A stretch of DNA of 64,000 nt. It comes from Cytobacillus stercorigallinarum. GTDB lineage: Bacteria > Bacillota > Bacilli > Bacillales > Cytobacillaceae. The notes under the pieces were generated by a model that was not told where the DNA came from, searched no databases, and worked only from the letters and a program-made list of their open reading frames with translations. A program made the translations under genes and the position numbers. The stretch is taken from the NCBI RefSeq assembly GCF_014836495.1, contig NZ_JACSQT010000004.1, positions 124,001 to 188,000 on the forward strand. The letters are read 5' to 3'. Shown in pieces: positions 16,271-25,073 of the stretch. Every line of letters begins with the position of its first letter. Positions within the stretch are counted from its first letter, which is position 1.

Positions 16271-17449
16271 TTAACCTCTAACGCCACTCTCAAAACCGAA
16301 TAAGTCTTGTCCGTACGCTGCAACAGAATCTTCATAAAGTGATGTTTTATGTGTAGCCACGGATAAAATATCGCGGATAAACATTTCTAAAGTGCCACCC
16401 TTATACAGTGCAGCCCCACCAAGTGTTAACATGGCACGAACAGCGATATCTGTACAAAGCTTTATAATTTTCGTTCGAATGGCAAAAAACTCCCCGAGTG
16501 GTGTGATCTCGCCATCCTTTTCGTAATTTTCTAATAACGAAATGTATTGAGCCATTAATCCTTTTGCTGAATGCAAGTCGGTAGAAATTTCTGCTATTAC
16601 ACGTTGGCTTCGAGGAGATTCGCTTTCTCTCACACCATCCATCAAACGAACCCGTTTTTCAGTTAACATTTTAAACTCTTCAATCACTCGCTCTGCACCA
16701 CCGATTGCAATCGCTGGGAATCCGATATAAAATGCCGGATAAAATGGCACATGATAAAACGGATAATCTTTATCATAATCTTCATCTGGTGGCCTTCTTG
16801 TTGATTCCGCTTTTTCTAAATCGAGAATACGCTCTTTCGGTACGTACACATTGTCTGCAATAATTTGGTTACTTCCCGTCCCTCTTAATCCAAAAGTATC
16901 CCAATTTTCGACGATTTCAACTTCAGATGTTTTCAAAATGGGTAGGCAAACTACTGGTTTATCACGTCCAGGTAATTTAACTTTCACCCCAACACCAACC
17001 CAATCACTATGAAGAATACCGCTGACGAAATTCCATTTTCCACTAATCCTTAATCCATCTCCATCAGGTTCTGCTGTACCTAATGCGGCAAAGATATCTG
17101 CAATCAAGCCACCTTGATTAACTATTTCATCTCTTCCTGCTTTCGGTAAATAAGATGGTAATGAATTGTGTAAAGGGTAAAGGAAGGTTAACCAAGCAGC
17201 AGAAAGATTATAATTTGCCACCTTTTGAATCACTTTTGCAAAGGTAGATAAACTCGCTTGTGGCCCACCATATTCCCTCGGTAACATCATCCTTGAAATT
17301 TGTGTTTCTTTTATTAAATTTACGACATTTGCTGAAACAGTGGCATTTTGATCCGCCTCATGCGCTTCTTCTTCAGCGAGCTTACCAATCTTCTCCGCTC
17401 CCTGTAATAACGCTTCTTCCGTCACATTGTCCATCGTCTTAACATTCAT
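16271..17449 (-). CDS. Flavin-dependent aromatic hydroxylase, acyl-CoA-dehydrogenase fold
   Basis: A 392-residue oxygenase component of a two-component (group D) flavin monooxygenase such as HsaA or C2-type 4-hydroxyphenylacetate hydroxylase. Blocks include MLPREYGGPQAS, WLTFLYPLHNSLPSYLP, KWNFVSGILHSDWVGVG and WDTFGLRGTGSNQI, which mark the hydroxylase branch rather than true acyl-CoA dehydrogenases. It would hydroxylate a phenol ortho to its OH to give a catechol. It is the first gene of the operon. GGGGTG before the ATG at 17449 is preferred over an ATG 5 codons earlier. Alternatives are dibenzothiophene- or indole-type monooxygenases, less likely given the reductase and dioxygenase downstream. 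Confidence 0.87.
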   Translation of the reverse strand: MNVKTMDNVTEEALLQGAEKIGKLAEEEAHEADQNATVSANVVNLIKETQISRMMLPREYGGPQASLSTFAKVIQKVANYNLSAAWLTFLYPLHNSLPSYLPKAGRDEIVNQGGLIADIFAALGTAEPDGDGLRISGKWNFVSGILHSDWVGVGVKVKLPGRDKPVVCLPILKTSEVEIVENWDTFGLRGTGSNQIIADNVYVPKERILDLEKAESTRRPPDEDYDKDYPFYHVPFYPAFYIGFPAIAIGGAERVIEEFKMLTEKRVRLMDGVRESESPRSQRVIAEISTDLHSAKGLMAQYISLLENYEKDGEITPLGEFFAIRTKIIKLCTDIAVRAMLTLGGAALYKGGTLEMFIRDILSVATHKTSLYEDSVAAYGQDLFGFESGVRG

Positions 17450-17785
17450 TGTTACACACCCCATTTATAGAATATAAAAACAATTAATTTGACATCGCTT
17501 ACATTGTTGATTCAAATTTTCCCTTTAATTAAGTTTCTACTGTTAGTGTAGTGAAAAATGAAAATTCAAACTAGAACAAAAATTGTTCATGATTTTTGAT
17601 TTTTTCGTCTTTATTTGTTCATGTTGGGAACTTTTCACAAAATAACTGGCGTAAAATTAAAAAGAAGTGATCTAAACTAACGTCGCAGAATAGCCCAACA
17701 AGAACTTACTTTGCAGGATTAATAATCTTTTGTGTGGAATGTTTAACCTCATACATAGAACATCTGAAAAGGAGTGGGATAAACT
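17450..17785. promoter_or_regulatory. Divergent promoter region of the meta-cleavage operon
   Basis: This 336-base AT-rich gap separates the hydroxylase gene from the plus-strand nitronate monooxygenase-like gene. It contains two direct copies of TTGTTCATG at 17583-17591 and 17615-17623, 32 bases or three helical turns apart. An inverted GAAC...GTTC pair overlaps the first copy. No obvious sigma-54 promoter is present. The repeats are candidate binding sites for the PucR-type or IclR regulator. Confidence 0.5.
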
Positions 17786-18770
17786 ATGAAAACACGCGTA
17801 TCCGAGATTTTTGGAATTAAATATCCAATAGTACAAGGAGGGCTCGCTTACCTTGCTTATGCTGAACTGGCGGCTGCGGTTTCGAATGCTGGAGGACTTG
17901 GACAAATTACTGCGGCAACATTGCGTTCACCTGAAAAACTTCGGGAGGAAATTCGTAAATTACGCACACTTACCAATAATCCATTCGCCATAAACTTTGC
18001 CATTGCAAGGCACGATGGACAATATAAGGAATTGCTTGAAGTTGCTATTGAAGAAAAGGTACCTGCAATTTCTATTACAGGAGCTAATCCTCAACCTATT
18101 TTTGAACGTATAAAAGGAGAAAATATTCGGACGCTTGTCCTTGTTGCAGGCGCTAGACAGGCACAGAAAGCAGAACAACTTGGTGCTGACGCTGTAATGG
18201 CAGTTGGACAGGAAGGCGGTGGACATTTAGGGCGAGACGATATTGGTACAATGGTACTTATTCCTCGTGTAGTCGATTCCATATCGATTCCAGTGTTAGC
18301 GAGCGGTGGGATTGGCGATGGACGAGGTTTATTGGCAGCTTTTGCACTTGGAGCAGAAGGAATTGAAATGGGTACTCGCTTTATTGCTACTAAAGAGTGC
18401 GTTCATGCAAACAAGAAATATAAGCAGGCAATTGTTAATGCGAAAGAGTCGGATACAGTCGTTATTAAGAGAACAATAGGTTCACCAGGCCGAGTCTTGA
18501 AAAGTGAATTTACTCTGGATATTATCGAACGTGAAAAAGAAGGCGCCACCTATGAAGATCTGCAAGAAATAATTAGCGGAAATGCTAATTATTTCTTGCA
18601 GATATATCTATGATGGAAATGAAGATGAAGGTTTTGGATGGGCTGGACAAGTAATCGGGATTATTAACAATATTCCTACTGTTCAGGAATTATTTGATGA
18701 AATGATTTTAACAGCAGAAAAAGGATTAAGCCGTATTGGTAATATTATCGGAGAGCAGACTCATCGATAA
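17786..18770 (+). pseudogene. Nitronate monooxygenase-like flavoprotein, frameshifted
   Basis: The gene starts with a strong AAAGGAG site and reads as an FMN-dependent nitronate monooxygenase/enoyl reductase II-like TIM barrel. Blocks are YPIVQGGLAYLAYAELAAAV, GGLGQI and GQEGGGHLGRDD. The first frame stops at 18613. The next frame, open from 18582, continues the same family C-terminus: GNEDEGFGWAGQVIGIINNI then PTVQELFDEM. So a net +1 shift (one base lost, or two gained) lies near 18585-18605. No slippery heptamer is visible, so a mutation or sequencing error is more likely than programmed frameshifting. The lost joint lies in the C-terminal lid. It is divergent from the aromatic operon. Confidence 0.85.
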
Positions 18771-19119
18771 TTATTTATTATTATGGACGTTATCTGAATC
18801 GTTAATGGTTGTTGTGCAACCATTTTTATTATTAAAGCAAAGATTGTGAAATAAAATACTTAAACTAACGGGGCAATACTTGATGAATGGTATTGTTCCT
18901 TTCTTATGTCACATAAGGGCAGGTTAGTTAGTTTAAGTGAACTTATTCACAAACTAGTTATTTATAATTATTATATAAGTTTAAGCATTAAAGAATAAAT
19001 ATACTCCTTTCGTAAATAATTTAGCTTATATGTTACCCTAATACAGTGTAGCCTTCTATCCACTAGGAATAATTTGCGATTTAATGTAATAAACGAAGAG
19101 CTTAAATAAGGAGAAATAT
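18771..19119 (+). other. Gene-free interval with hairpins
   Basis: A 349-base gap. An intrinsic terminator (ATGGTTG/CAACCAT plus T run) lies at 18804-18827. A second hairpin, GGGGCAATAC with GTATTGTTCC, follows at about 18869-18898 next to an AAACTAACG motif seen again elsewhere nearby. The remainder is AT-rich and probably carries the promoter of the next gene. Confidence 0.6.
18804..18827 (+). terminator. Terminator after the frameshifted gene
   Basis: ATGGTTG and CAACCAT arms around a 5-base loop, followed by five T residues. Confidence 0.75.
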
Positions 19120-19749
19120 ATGAATTATAAAAAGTTATTATTTACAGAAGGTTTGCTCACTAGATTTTTCGCCTTTCTTCTTACATTTTGGGTATTATTT
19201 GTTACTACTATAGTAATTAGTCATTTATCTCTACCTGAAGGATTACTGTTAGGAAAAATAACTGGTGGAAACTTAGAGTTATCATCAAATTTTTTTGTCT
19301 CTACACTTCAAATCTTAACCTATAATTTGATTTCAATTATATGTATTGTCATTGGAAGTTTATTTGCAAGAAGGAAAAAGGAAAAGGATATTTATCATTC
19401 ATACGGAGCAAATGTTTTGATTGTTTTAGCTGTTCTTTTTGGTTTAGTATTAGGAACAAATTCGTTTGGGATTCAAGTAGAAAATGTCTCACTACTCTAT
19501 AAAATTCTTGGTTTATTTGATGTAACTCAACGCTCAGCAATCTGGGAAATAACTAGTATTATCATGATGACATCTGTATTCTCAAATAAATCATTGGTTT
19601 TCACTACAGGAAAGAAAACAACAACCATAAAATGGAAGCAACTTTTTTTCTCTAAACTAGAAATCGGATTTATAATTGTTTCGCTTCTGTTCCTAGTTGT
19701 TGGTGCTATTGTTGAAAGCACTGCAATATATAGTGTGTTATCAAAATAA
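19120..19749 (+). CDS. Multi-pass membrane protein of unknown function
   Basis: A 209-residue protein with about five hydrophobic segments (near 12-34, 66-84, 96-116, 140-155 and 180-203) and basic loops. The pattern around TYNLISIICIVIGSL, GLVLGTNSFG and WEITSIIMM faintly recalls SpoIIM/DUF95 membrane proteins, but without the clear NG and PHG signatures, so no function is assigned. AAGGAG lies 6 bases before ATG. It is monocistronic between two gaps of over 300 bases. Confidence 0.75.
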   Translation: MNYKKLLFTEGLLTRFFAFLLTFWVLFVTTIVISHLSLPEGLLLGKITGGNLELSSNFFVSTLQILTYNLISIICIVIGSLFARRKKEKDIYHSYGANVLIVLAVLFGLVLGTNSFGIQVENVSLLYKILGLFDVTQRSAIWEITSIIMMTSVFSNKSLVFTTGKKTTTIKWKQLFFSKLEIGFIIVSLLFLVVGAIVESTAIYSVLSK

Positions 19750-20084
19750 CTATTTACGCCCCTATTGAACTAACGGGGGCTTAGTTGAAGAACAAAAAAT
19801 GAGTTGTTGTAGTAAATGAAGTCGTTTGTAGTACAAAAATAGATAGGAAAAGCAGTATTTATTTCTGCTTACCTATCCTTTTATTTTCCCCTAATATAAT
19901 GTGTGACATTATATATCAACACTTATTTTGAGGGTATACTACCTATTCTCTTGCCTTTTAATAATGACTTTTACTCATAAACTCAACTTGTGTGCAGTTC
20001 TATCCTTTTTCTCTCTGAGACCGGCAATTTGCAACGTCTCAGTTCCGATTCCAATATCAAGGCGACCAAATGCAATACTCACAA
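19750..20084. other. Gene-free interval with convergent terminator
   Basis: A 335-base gap between convergent genes. It holds a GCCCC...GGGGGC hairpin with a GAACTAACGGGGGC motif near 19758-19780 and a longer stem at 19842-19882. Nothing coding was seen. Confidence 0.55.
19842..19882. terminator. Bidirectional terminator
   Basis: GATAGG-AAAA-GCAG pairs with CTGC-TTA-CCTATC, and A-rich and T-rich flanks lie on each side; it suits both converging units. Confidence 0.65.
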
Positions 20085-20381
20085 TCAAACAAAAGAGACA
20101 AGCAAAACAAAAATAGGAAAAAGGACAAAAAAACCATTTAACCCTTGCAAAAAGATAATGAGCGGGCTCATGCTATTTTTATTTCTAATATAAAAGAAAG
20201 AAATGATAGCTAAAATGGGGGTGAGCAATCCCAAGATGCCATAGACTTTACCATTTAAAAACTCTTGAATAATTAAAGAAATAAGAACGATATTTACCAA
20301 CAACAACAATAAAGGAATAAGCATTTTCTGTCCTTTGTACTGCCCCACCTCTATCACCATCCTAAATCGGGTTTCTTTCAA
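20085..20381 (-). CDS. Small membrane protein
   Basis: A 98-residue protein with three hydrophobic segments (about 20-38, 46-66 and 76-97) and a basic N-terminus. The TTG start overlaps the stop of the upstream gene by 4 bases (AGTTGA), so translation is coupled. It is the last gene of the amj - LD-carboxypeptidase run. Family not recognised. Confidence 0.65.
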   Translation of the reverse strand: MKETRFRMVIEVGQYKGQKMLIPLLLLLVNIVLISLIIQEFLNGKVYGILGLLTPILAIISFFYIRNKNSMSPLIIFLQGLNGFFVLFPIFVLLVSFV

Positions 20382-20647
20382 CTAATGAAAAACAGCCACA
20401 AAAAAAGTAGACCTATTATCATATTTAGAAATATATATTTACTTTTTTGTATCCACGCCTCTATTGAATCTAGTAGAAAACTAGAGGCAAGTATGAAATA
20501 AAACCAACCTGATATAAGGAATTCAGTGTGTTTGATTCCTATTATGACATAGAATAATAGCAAAAAAGCGAGAATGAACCGTAGTATCGTGAAAGCTTTG
20601 ATAGGTTCTTCTTTCCTTTCTTCAAAAAACAAACCCATATCCTTCAC
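20378..20647 (-). CDS. Small membrane protein
   Basis: An 89-residue protein with a charged N-terminus (FFEERKEEPIKAF) and three hydrophobic segments. The start is GTG with GGAGAG close upstream; an in-frame ATG lies 3 codons further. It somewhat resembles DUF4181-type proteins of bacilli, but this is uncertain. It overlaps the next gene by 4 bases and follows another small membrane protein gene. Confidence 0.65.
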   Translation of the reverse strand: MKDMGLFFEERKEEPIKAFTILRFILAFLLLFYVIIGIKHTEFLISGWFYFILASSFLLDSIEAWIQKSKYIFLNMIIGLLFLWLFFIS

Positions 20648-20663
20648 CGTCTCTCCATTTTTT

Positions 20664-20930
20664 TCATTCCTTATTCTGACGTTTCAAAAAATAAATTATA
20701 AGTAAGCCCCCGATTAAGAAAAACAATAGTGATCCCCAAAAAGACCTTGATGTGCCAGCGAACTGATAGAAAAACACCGTATTCAAAAGCATCCAGAATG
20801 TAAATAGTATGGAGAAAAGTAAACTTCTCTTTGCTTTATTTACTTTTTTGGTTAACAACCAAAATTCAACAATACATTGCAATAAAATAAAACCAATTAA
20901 TGAACTCATCCAATAGTTATAAACGAACAC
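20664..20930 (-). CDS. Small membrane protein coupled to LD-carboxypeptidase
   Basis: An 88-residue protein with three hydrophobic segments (about 7-25, 36-54 and 64-82) and a basic tail. Its GTG start shares a base with the carboxypeptidase stop (TAGTG), so it is almost certainly translated by coupling. Family not recognised. It may anchor or modulate the cell-wall enzyme; this is inference from position only. Confidence 0.65.
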   Translation of the reverse strand: MFVYNYWMSSLIGFILLQCIVEFWLLTKKVNKAKRSLLFSILFTFWMLLNTVFFYQFAGTSRSFWGSLLFFLIGGLLIIYFLKRQNKE

Positions 20931-21961
20931 TACTTCACACCACTCTCTAAGATGGCAAAGGACCCACGATCAGCATCAATCTGAGCAGTTGCCCCATACG
21001 GCAAAATGAATTTTGGTTCCGTATGTCCAAAATTTAAGTTATAAAGGACAGGTACATCCGTTAAACCGTATTCCTGTAAAACGGTTAATATAACCATCTT
21101 ATATTCTTCATAGTATGCTTCATCATAAGGCTTAGCAAATACGATTCCGTTTGCTGCTTGTAATATCCCTTGTGCTGCATAATTCCTGAGCCAATACTTC
21201 ACATAGGCAGGGACCGTCTTCTCTTCAGACGTTTCAAAAAACAAAATACTACCTTCCCAATACGCTTTCTCTGGCCAAAGAATGGTTTGCTTAGCAAACT
21301 CCAGCACCTCAATACAGCCGCCGATTAACGGTCCTTGCACCATACCGCTTCCTTGCAGGACCTCATAGCCGTTATTCTTATTCATTTTTCGTCGCGTCTC
21401 TTTATTGACCTCTATCCACTTAAGCCTCTCACTCGTCCAATGCGGAGCAGGCGACAATTCACCAATCGTAGAAGAGGAAAATAGCGTACGTTCGATGTTT
21501 TCAACAGTGTACGGATCCATCTCTACATTCTCAGCAAAATCTGTTAAAATCGCAGGTCCATAGAAAGACGATAGCCCTGCTTTATGACAGAATAAATGAG
21601 TAATCGTGACATCTGAATAGCCCATAAATATTTTAGGATTTTCTTTTATCACATTAAAATCAATATAGGGCAGCAAGCGAATGCTGTCTTCTCCACCAAT
21701 ATTGGCAATAATGGCTTTAATACGAGGATCAGAAAAAGCTGTCATTAAGTCTTCGGCGCGTGCTTCAGGATGATGATATAAATAATCTGCCCCCTTCAGA
21801 CTGTGCGGCATTGCGACTACTTCTAGGCCAAACACCTCTTCAAGCCGCCTAACCCCTTGCTCATAACGCCATCTAATTTCTTCTTCTCCTGCACCTCCCC
21901 ATGAAGGACTTACCGTTGCTACTCGGTCGCCTCTTTGCAACCTTTGTGGTTTTTTTAACAT
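20930..21961 (-). CDS. LD-carboxypeptidase, peptidase family S66 (LdcA/MccF-like)
   Basis: A 343-residue serine peptidase. S66 enzymes cut L,D bonds in cytoplasmic murein tetrapeptides; the MccF branch cleaves microcin C-type adenylates. Blocks are GDRVATVSPSWGG, IIANIGGEDSIRLLPYIDF, FMGYSDVT and YGPAILTDF, then VQGPLIGGCIEVLEF and the C-terminal NFGHTEPKFILPYGA with the catalytic histidine. The MccF-like spacing (DSIRLLPY, PYVEN-like insert) leaves both roles open. GGGGGG 6 bases before the ATG at 21961 decides the start. It is 16 bases downstream of amj, suggesting a joint cell-wall role. Confidence 0.88.
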   Translation of the reverse strand: MLKKPQRLQRGDRVATVSPSWGGAGEEEIRWRYEQGVRRLEEVFGLEVVAMPHSLKGADYLYHHPEARAEDLMTAFSDPRIKAIIANIGGEDSIRLLPYIDFNVIKENPKIFMGYSDVTITHLFCHKAGLSSFYGPAILTDFAENVEMDPYTVENIERTLFSSSTIGELSPAPHWTSERLKWIEVNKETRRKMNKNNGYEVLQGSGMVQGPLIGGCIEVLEFAKQTILWPEKAYWEGSILFFETSEEKTVPAYVKYWLRNYAAQGILQAANGIVFAKPYDEAYYEEYKMVILTVLQEYGLTDVPVLYNLNFGHTEPKFILPYGATAQIDADRGSFAILESGVK

Positions 21962-21977
21962 ATGTATCCCCCCATTG

Positions 21978-22793
21978 TTATATCCAACTTGCAAACCAAG
22001 CTACATAGTAAGCAGCAGGCAAGAATATGATTTGCGCTGCCAATGTGCCAACGAACTTAGAACTGACCATTGTTAGTGAATAACTTTTCAAATAAATATA
22101 TTTGCCTGGGTTAGTCATCACTCTATCAGCTAATACTGAAGCTTTGGGATCAATAAATAATGTCAAAATAATGGTTGCGACACCATTTATAATACCTGAC
22201 GACATTAACGCTGCTTGCGCATACTCTGGTGCAATAATAGATGCATAGATAGAAGAAAGCACCCCTGTCGTAAACACCGCTGTGACAATTACATTCAAAC
22301 AAAATAAACGCTTAGGAATGGTTTGTAACGTAATTCCTTTTAAATAATTGAAACGAGGGATTCTTATACATGAAAGCATACGCTTGATTCCTCGTAAATT
22401 CATATTTTTCTTGAATAATGCGGGGATTGACCCCCGTTGTTCTGACATTTGCACGATTGCCTTTGAAAATATCAATATAAATGTAGGGAAAAGTAACATG
22501 CCTAGCAATACACCGATTGAAGTCACACCTATTAACAGACGATACTGTTCTTCAATGAACTTCATGACATTCCCTTCAGGTGCCTCATTAATCAGCTTCG
22601 CCGTCATTGGTTGCTGAATCATCGTCGAAAACCGCGAAACAATCACTAATGTACTAAACAGTGAGATCGCTGTAGCAATCAACCTCACTCTTGTTCCAGC
22701 AATCCTCGTTGAATAAGCTAAAGTCTCTATTAATGTAACGATTAATAAAAAACATGCGATCAAAAGTAATTTTGCTGTGATCAATTCTGCCAT
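21978..22793 (-). CDS. amj: Lipid II flippase Amj
   Basis: A 271-residue multi-pass membrane protein matching Amj (YdaH), the alternate lipid II flippase that can replace MurJ in B. subtilis. The N-terminal LIETLAYSTRIAGTRVRLIA and RFSTMIQQPMTAKLI blocks are characteristic, and the C-terminus has IDPKASVLADRVMTN. Length agrees with B. subtilis Amj. GGAGTG lies 9 bases before the ATG at 22793. The next gene downstream is an LD-carboxypeptidase. In B. subtilis amj is induced by SigM; no clear ECF promoter was found here. Confidence 0.9.
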   Translation of the reverse strand: MAELITAKLLLIACFLLIVTLIETLAYSTRIAGTRVRLIATAISLFSTLVIVSRFSTMIQQPMTAKLINEAPEGNVMKFIEEQYRLLIGVTSIGVLLGMLLFPTFILIFSKAIVQMSEQRGSIPALFKKNMNLRGIKRMLSCIRIPRFNYLKGITLQTIPKRLFCLNVIVTAVFTTGVLSSIYASIIAPEYAQAALMSSGIINGVATIILTLFIDPKASVLADRVMTNPGKYIYLKSYSLTMVSSKFVGTLAAQIIFLPAAYYVAWFASWI

Positions 22794-22931
22794 TAACTTG
22801 TTCACTCCAGCTCTTTTTATTAACAGCAATTATAATTGAAGTGGGATAAATTAACAATAAAAATCCACCCTTTTCCATCCGCTTTTTGAGCATAAAAAAC
22901 GCTCCTTCCGTATGAAGAAGCGCATTTCCCG

Positions 22932-23219
22932 TTAAGGCATTTCTTGTATTTCAGTTTCAAATGTAGTAAAAGCAAAGATACCAAGCAACGCAAATAGTAT
23001 CCAAATAACCGTAAGAACAATCCCAATAATACTACAAATAAGACCGGCCGTTGCTAGCGATTTCCCTTTTTCTCCCGTTTGGGGGATTTCTTTTGCTGAC
23101 AACCTACCAAACACAATACTAATAATCCCTAATATGAAGCCGATAAATGGAACGAGCAGTGAGAGAATCCCTAGTGTTAGGGAAACCACTGCTTTTGTAT
23201 TTGTTTTTTGTTGTTCCAT
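22932..23219 (-). CDS. DUF4190-type small membrane protein
   Basis: A 95-residue protein with a hydrophilic start (MEQQKTNTKAVVSLTLGILS), two main hydrophobic segments (about 10-35 and 55-80) and the GxxLATAGLICSIIGIVL repeat style of DUF4190 proteins. Function unknown. GGAGG precedes ATG. It is 12 bases downstream of the LtaS-like gene and probably co-transcribed with it. Confidence 0.8.
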   Translation of the reverse strand: MEQQKTNTKAVVSLTLGILSLLVPFIGFILGIISIVFGRLSAKEIPQTGEKGKSLATAGLICSIIGIVLTVIWILFALLGIFAFTTFETEIQEMP

Positions 23220-23231
23220 CGTATTCCTCCC

Positions 23232-25073
23232 CTATTCTATAAACCTCAATAAATCCCCTAAAATCATTTCATCAGATAGCTTAAGTTCTTTACGTACCGT
23301 TTCTAGATACGTTGCACAGTTTTCTTCTTCAGTTAGTGATTCAGTATGCATGCTGTAACAAGCATTGTTAAGATAGGCATATTCACTGGCTACCATACTG
23401 CCATCACGAAAGACAACAGGTTTATCAGGATCTCTCGTAAATAGGTTTTCACTAAAGTTTGTTCTTTGATCCTCATCAATACCCATTAATTCGAGGATAG
23501 TGGCATGAATATCAATTTCGCCACCGATTGTCTCAAACGTCGCACCTTCCTGGCCAGGTATATGAATGATGACTGGAATTTGCTGCAATTGGAGATGATT
23601 AATCGGCGTTTCCGGTTGATCTAATAACTCATGAACGCCTTCTTCAAATTCTTGGGAAATCCCATAATGATCACCATATATAACGAAAATCGTATCTTCA
23701 TACATTCCTTCTTTTTTTAACAAATCAAAGAATCTCTCAATCGCTGCATCTTCATAATTAACCGTTGTCACATAGCGATTAACAACGTCAACCGACGTAT
23801 CAGCAGGGGGAATACGTTGGTCCTCACTTTCTAATAGAAAAGGAAAATGATTGGTTAATGTAAGGAAACTAGCCATATAGGGTTCCGTCAACGTTGAAAG
23901 ATGTGTGATTGATTGTTCAAAGAATGGAATATCTTTAATACCATAGTTTACGGAATTCTCTTCTGTAATATGATAGTCCTCTTCAGAAAAATATTGATTA
24001 TATCCTAAGCTCGGATACATTTGCTTTCGATTCCAAAAATTAATGCTGTTACCGTGGAAAGTGGCAGCGCTATAATTATTTTTTGTTTTTAATAATTTAG
24101 GTAAAGAAATAAACTCATTCTCAGGACGTCTAACAAAGACAGAACCGCTAGATAAAGGATATAAGCCCGTATGAATCATGAATTCTGCATCGGACGTTTT
24201 TCCTTGTGCTGCTTGCTCATATATATTTGAAAAATAATAACTATCTTCTATTAAGGAGTTAAGAAAAGGGGTAATTTCTTCCCCATTGACTTTACGGTTA
24301 ATGACGAAATTCTGCGTAGACTCTAAGCTAATCAATACTAAATTCTTTCCCTCAGCAAGACCAAAATAGTCTGATTTAGCATCAGACATCCCCTGTAAAT
24401 AGCTAGTTACAGGCTCAACACTTTTATCACTAGCTACTACTTTCATCATTGGTGATTGCAAACTATTAATAATATTGAACACTTGATAATTATAAAGCCC
24501 TAATGACTCAACAAGCTGTTCCCTGTCATAGTTCGCTTGAAGCACGTAAGGATTTCTCATTAAGGCGAGGGAAAAGGTCATCATGATTAGGACCATGGAC
24601 AAGGCGACATACTTCTTTTTATGAGGCATCGTTGGTTGCCACTTTGTGTGTTTTGTTTTTCGCCATACATAAACAAAAAAGATAATATCTAAGAATAATA
24701 GCAGATCGAAAGGCGAAATTAACTCTAACGTACTTGGTCCAAGTCCACCAACATTATTTAGCTGCATAAGTACAGATACTGTTACAAAATCAATATAAAA
24801 ACGATAATATAGTAAATTTGCATATAATAAACCAATAAGCAACACATAGGCAATTAACACGCCTATCATAGAAAATCTTTTTTTAAATATAAAGGCAAGA
24901 CCCATAAGTAGTAGGCTAATACCCATTGGATTAATGAGAAGTACGAGAAAATCTAGCCATGTCTCGACAGTTAAATTGAAGCCTACCCATGTAACAACCA
25001 CTACCTTTACCCATAGCATGACAAAGAGTACGGTGAGATAATGCTTACCAACCCAATTTATGAAGTTTTTCAT
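23232..25073 (-). CDS. LtaS-family lipoteichoic acid synthase or primase
   Basis: A 613-residue membrane enzyme. Five hydrophobic segments lie in residues 8-175 and an extracellular sulfatase-fold domain from about 240. Metal ligand E251 (LISLESTQNF), nucleophile T293 (QGKTSDAEF) and the YGDHYG metal motif match S. aureus LtaS. The family moves glycerol phosphate from phosphatidylglycerol onto a glycolipid or growing chain. Bacilli carry several paralogues (LtaS, YfnI, YqgS, YvgJ); which one this is cannot be said. Its ATG overlaps the stop of the GNAT/aminotransferase gene (ATGA), so the two are coupled. Confidence 0.92.
   Translation of the reverse strand: MKNFINWVGKHYLTVLFVMLWVKVVVVTWVGFNLTVETWLDFLVLLINPMGISLLLMGLAFIFKKRFSMIGVLIAYVLLIGLLYANLLYYRFYIDFVTVSVLMQLNNVGGLGPSTLELISPFDLLLFLDIIFFVYVWRKTKHTKWQPTMPHKKKYVALSMVLIMMTFSLALMRNPYVLQANYDREQLVESLGLYNYQVFNIINSLQSPMMKVVASDKSVEPVTSYLQGMSDAKSDYFGLAEGKNLVLISLESTQNFVINRKVNGEEITPFLNSLIEDSYYFSNIYEQAAQGKTSDAEFMIHTGLYPLSSGSVFVRRPENEFISLPKLLKTKNNYSAATFHGNSINFWNRKQMYPSLGYNQYFSEEDYHITEENSVNYGIKDIPFFEQSITHLSTLTEPYMASFLTLTNHFPFLLESEDQRIPPADTSVDVVNRYVTTVNYEDAAIERFFDLLKKEGMYEDTIFVIYGDHYGISQEFEEGVHELLDQPETPINHLQLQQIPVIIHIPGQEGATFETIGGEIDIHATILELMGIDEDQRTNFSENLFTRDPDKPVVFRDGSMVASEYAYLNNACYSMHTESLTEEENCATYLETVRKELKLSDEMILGDLLRFIE

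Noticed and set aside
17450-17785. Sigma-54 promoter expected for a XylR/DmpR-type regulator
   Set aside because: No TGGCAC-N5-TTGC pattern is visible and the regulator lacks an AAA+ domain.
18582-18613. Programmed frameshifting in the nitronate monooxygenase-like gene
   Set aside because: No slippery heptamer, internal ribosome-like stimulator or downstream stem was found at the junction.
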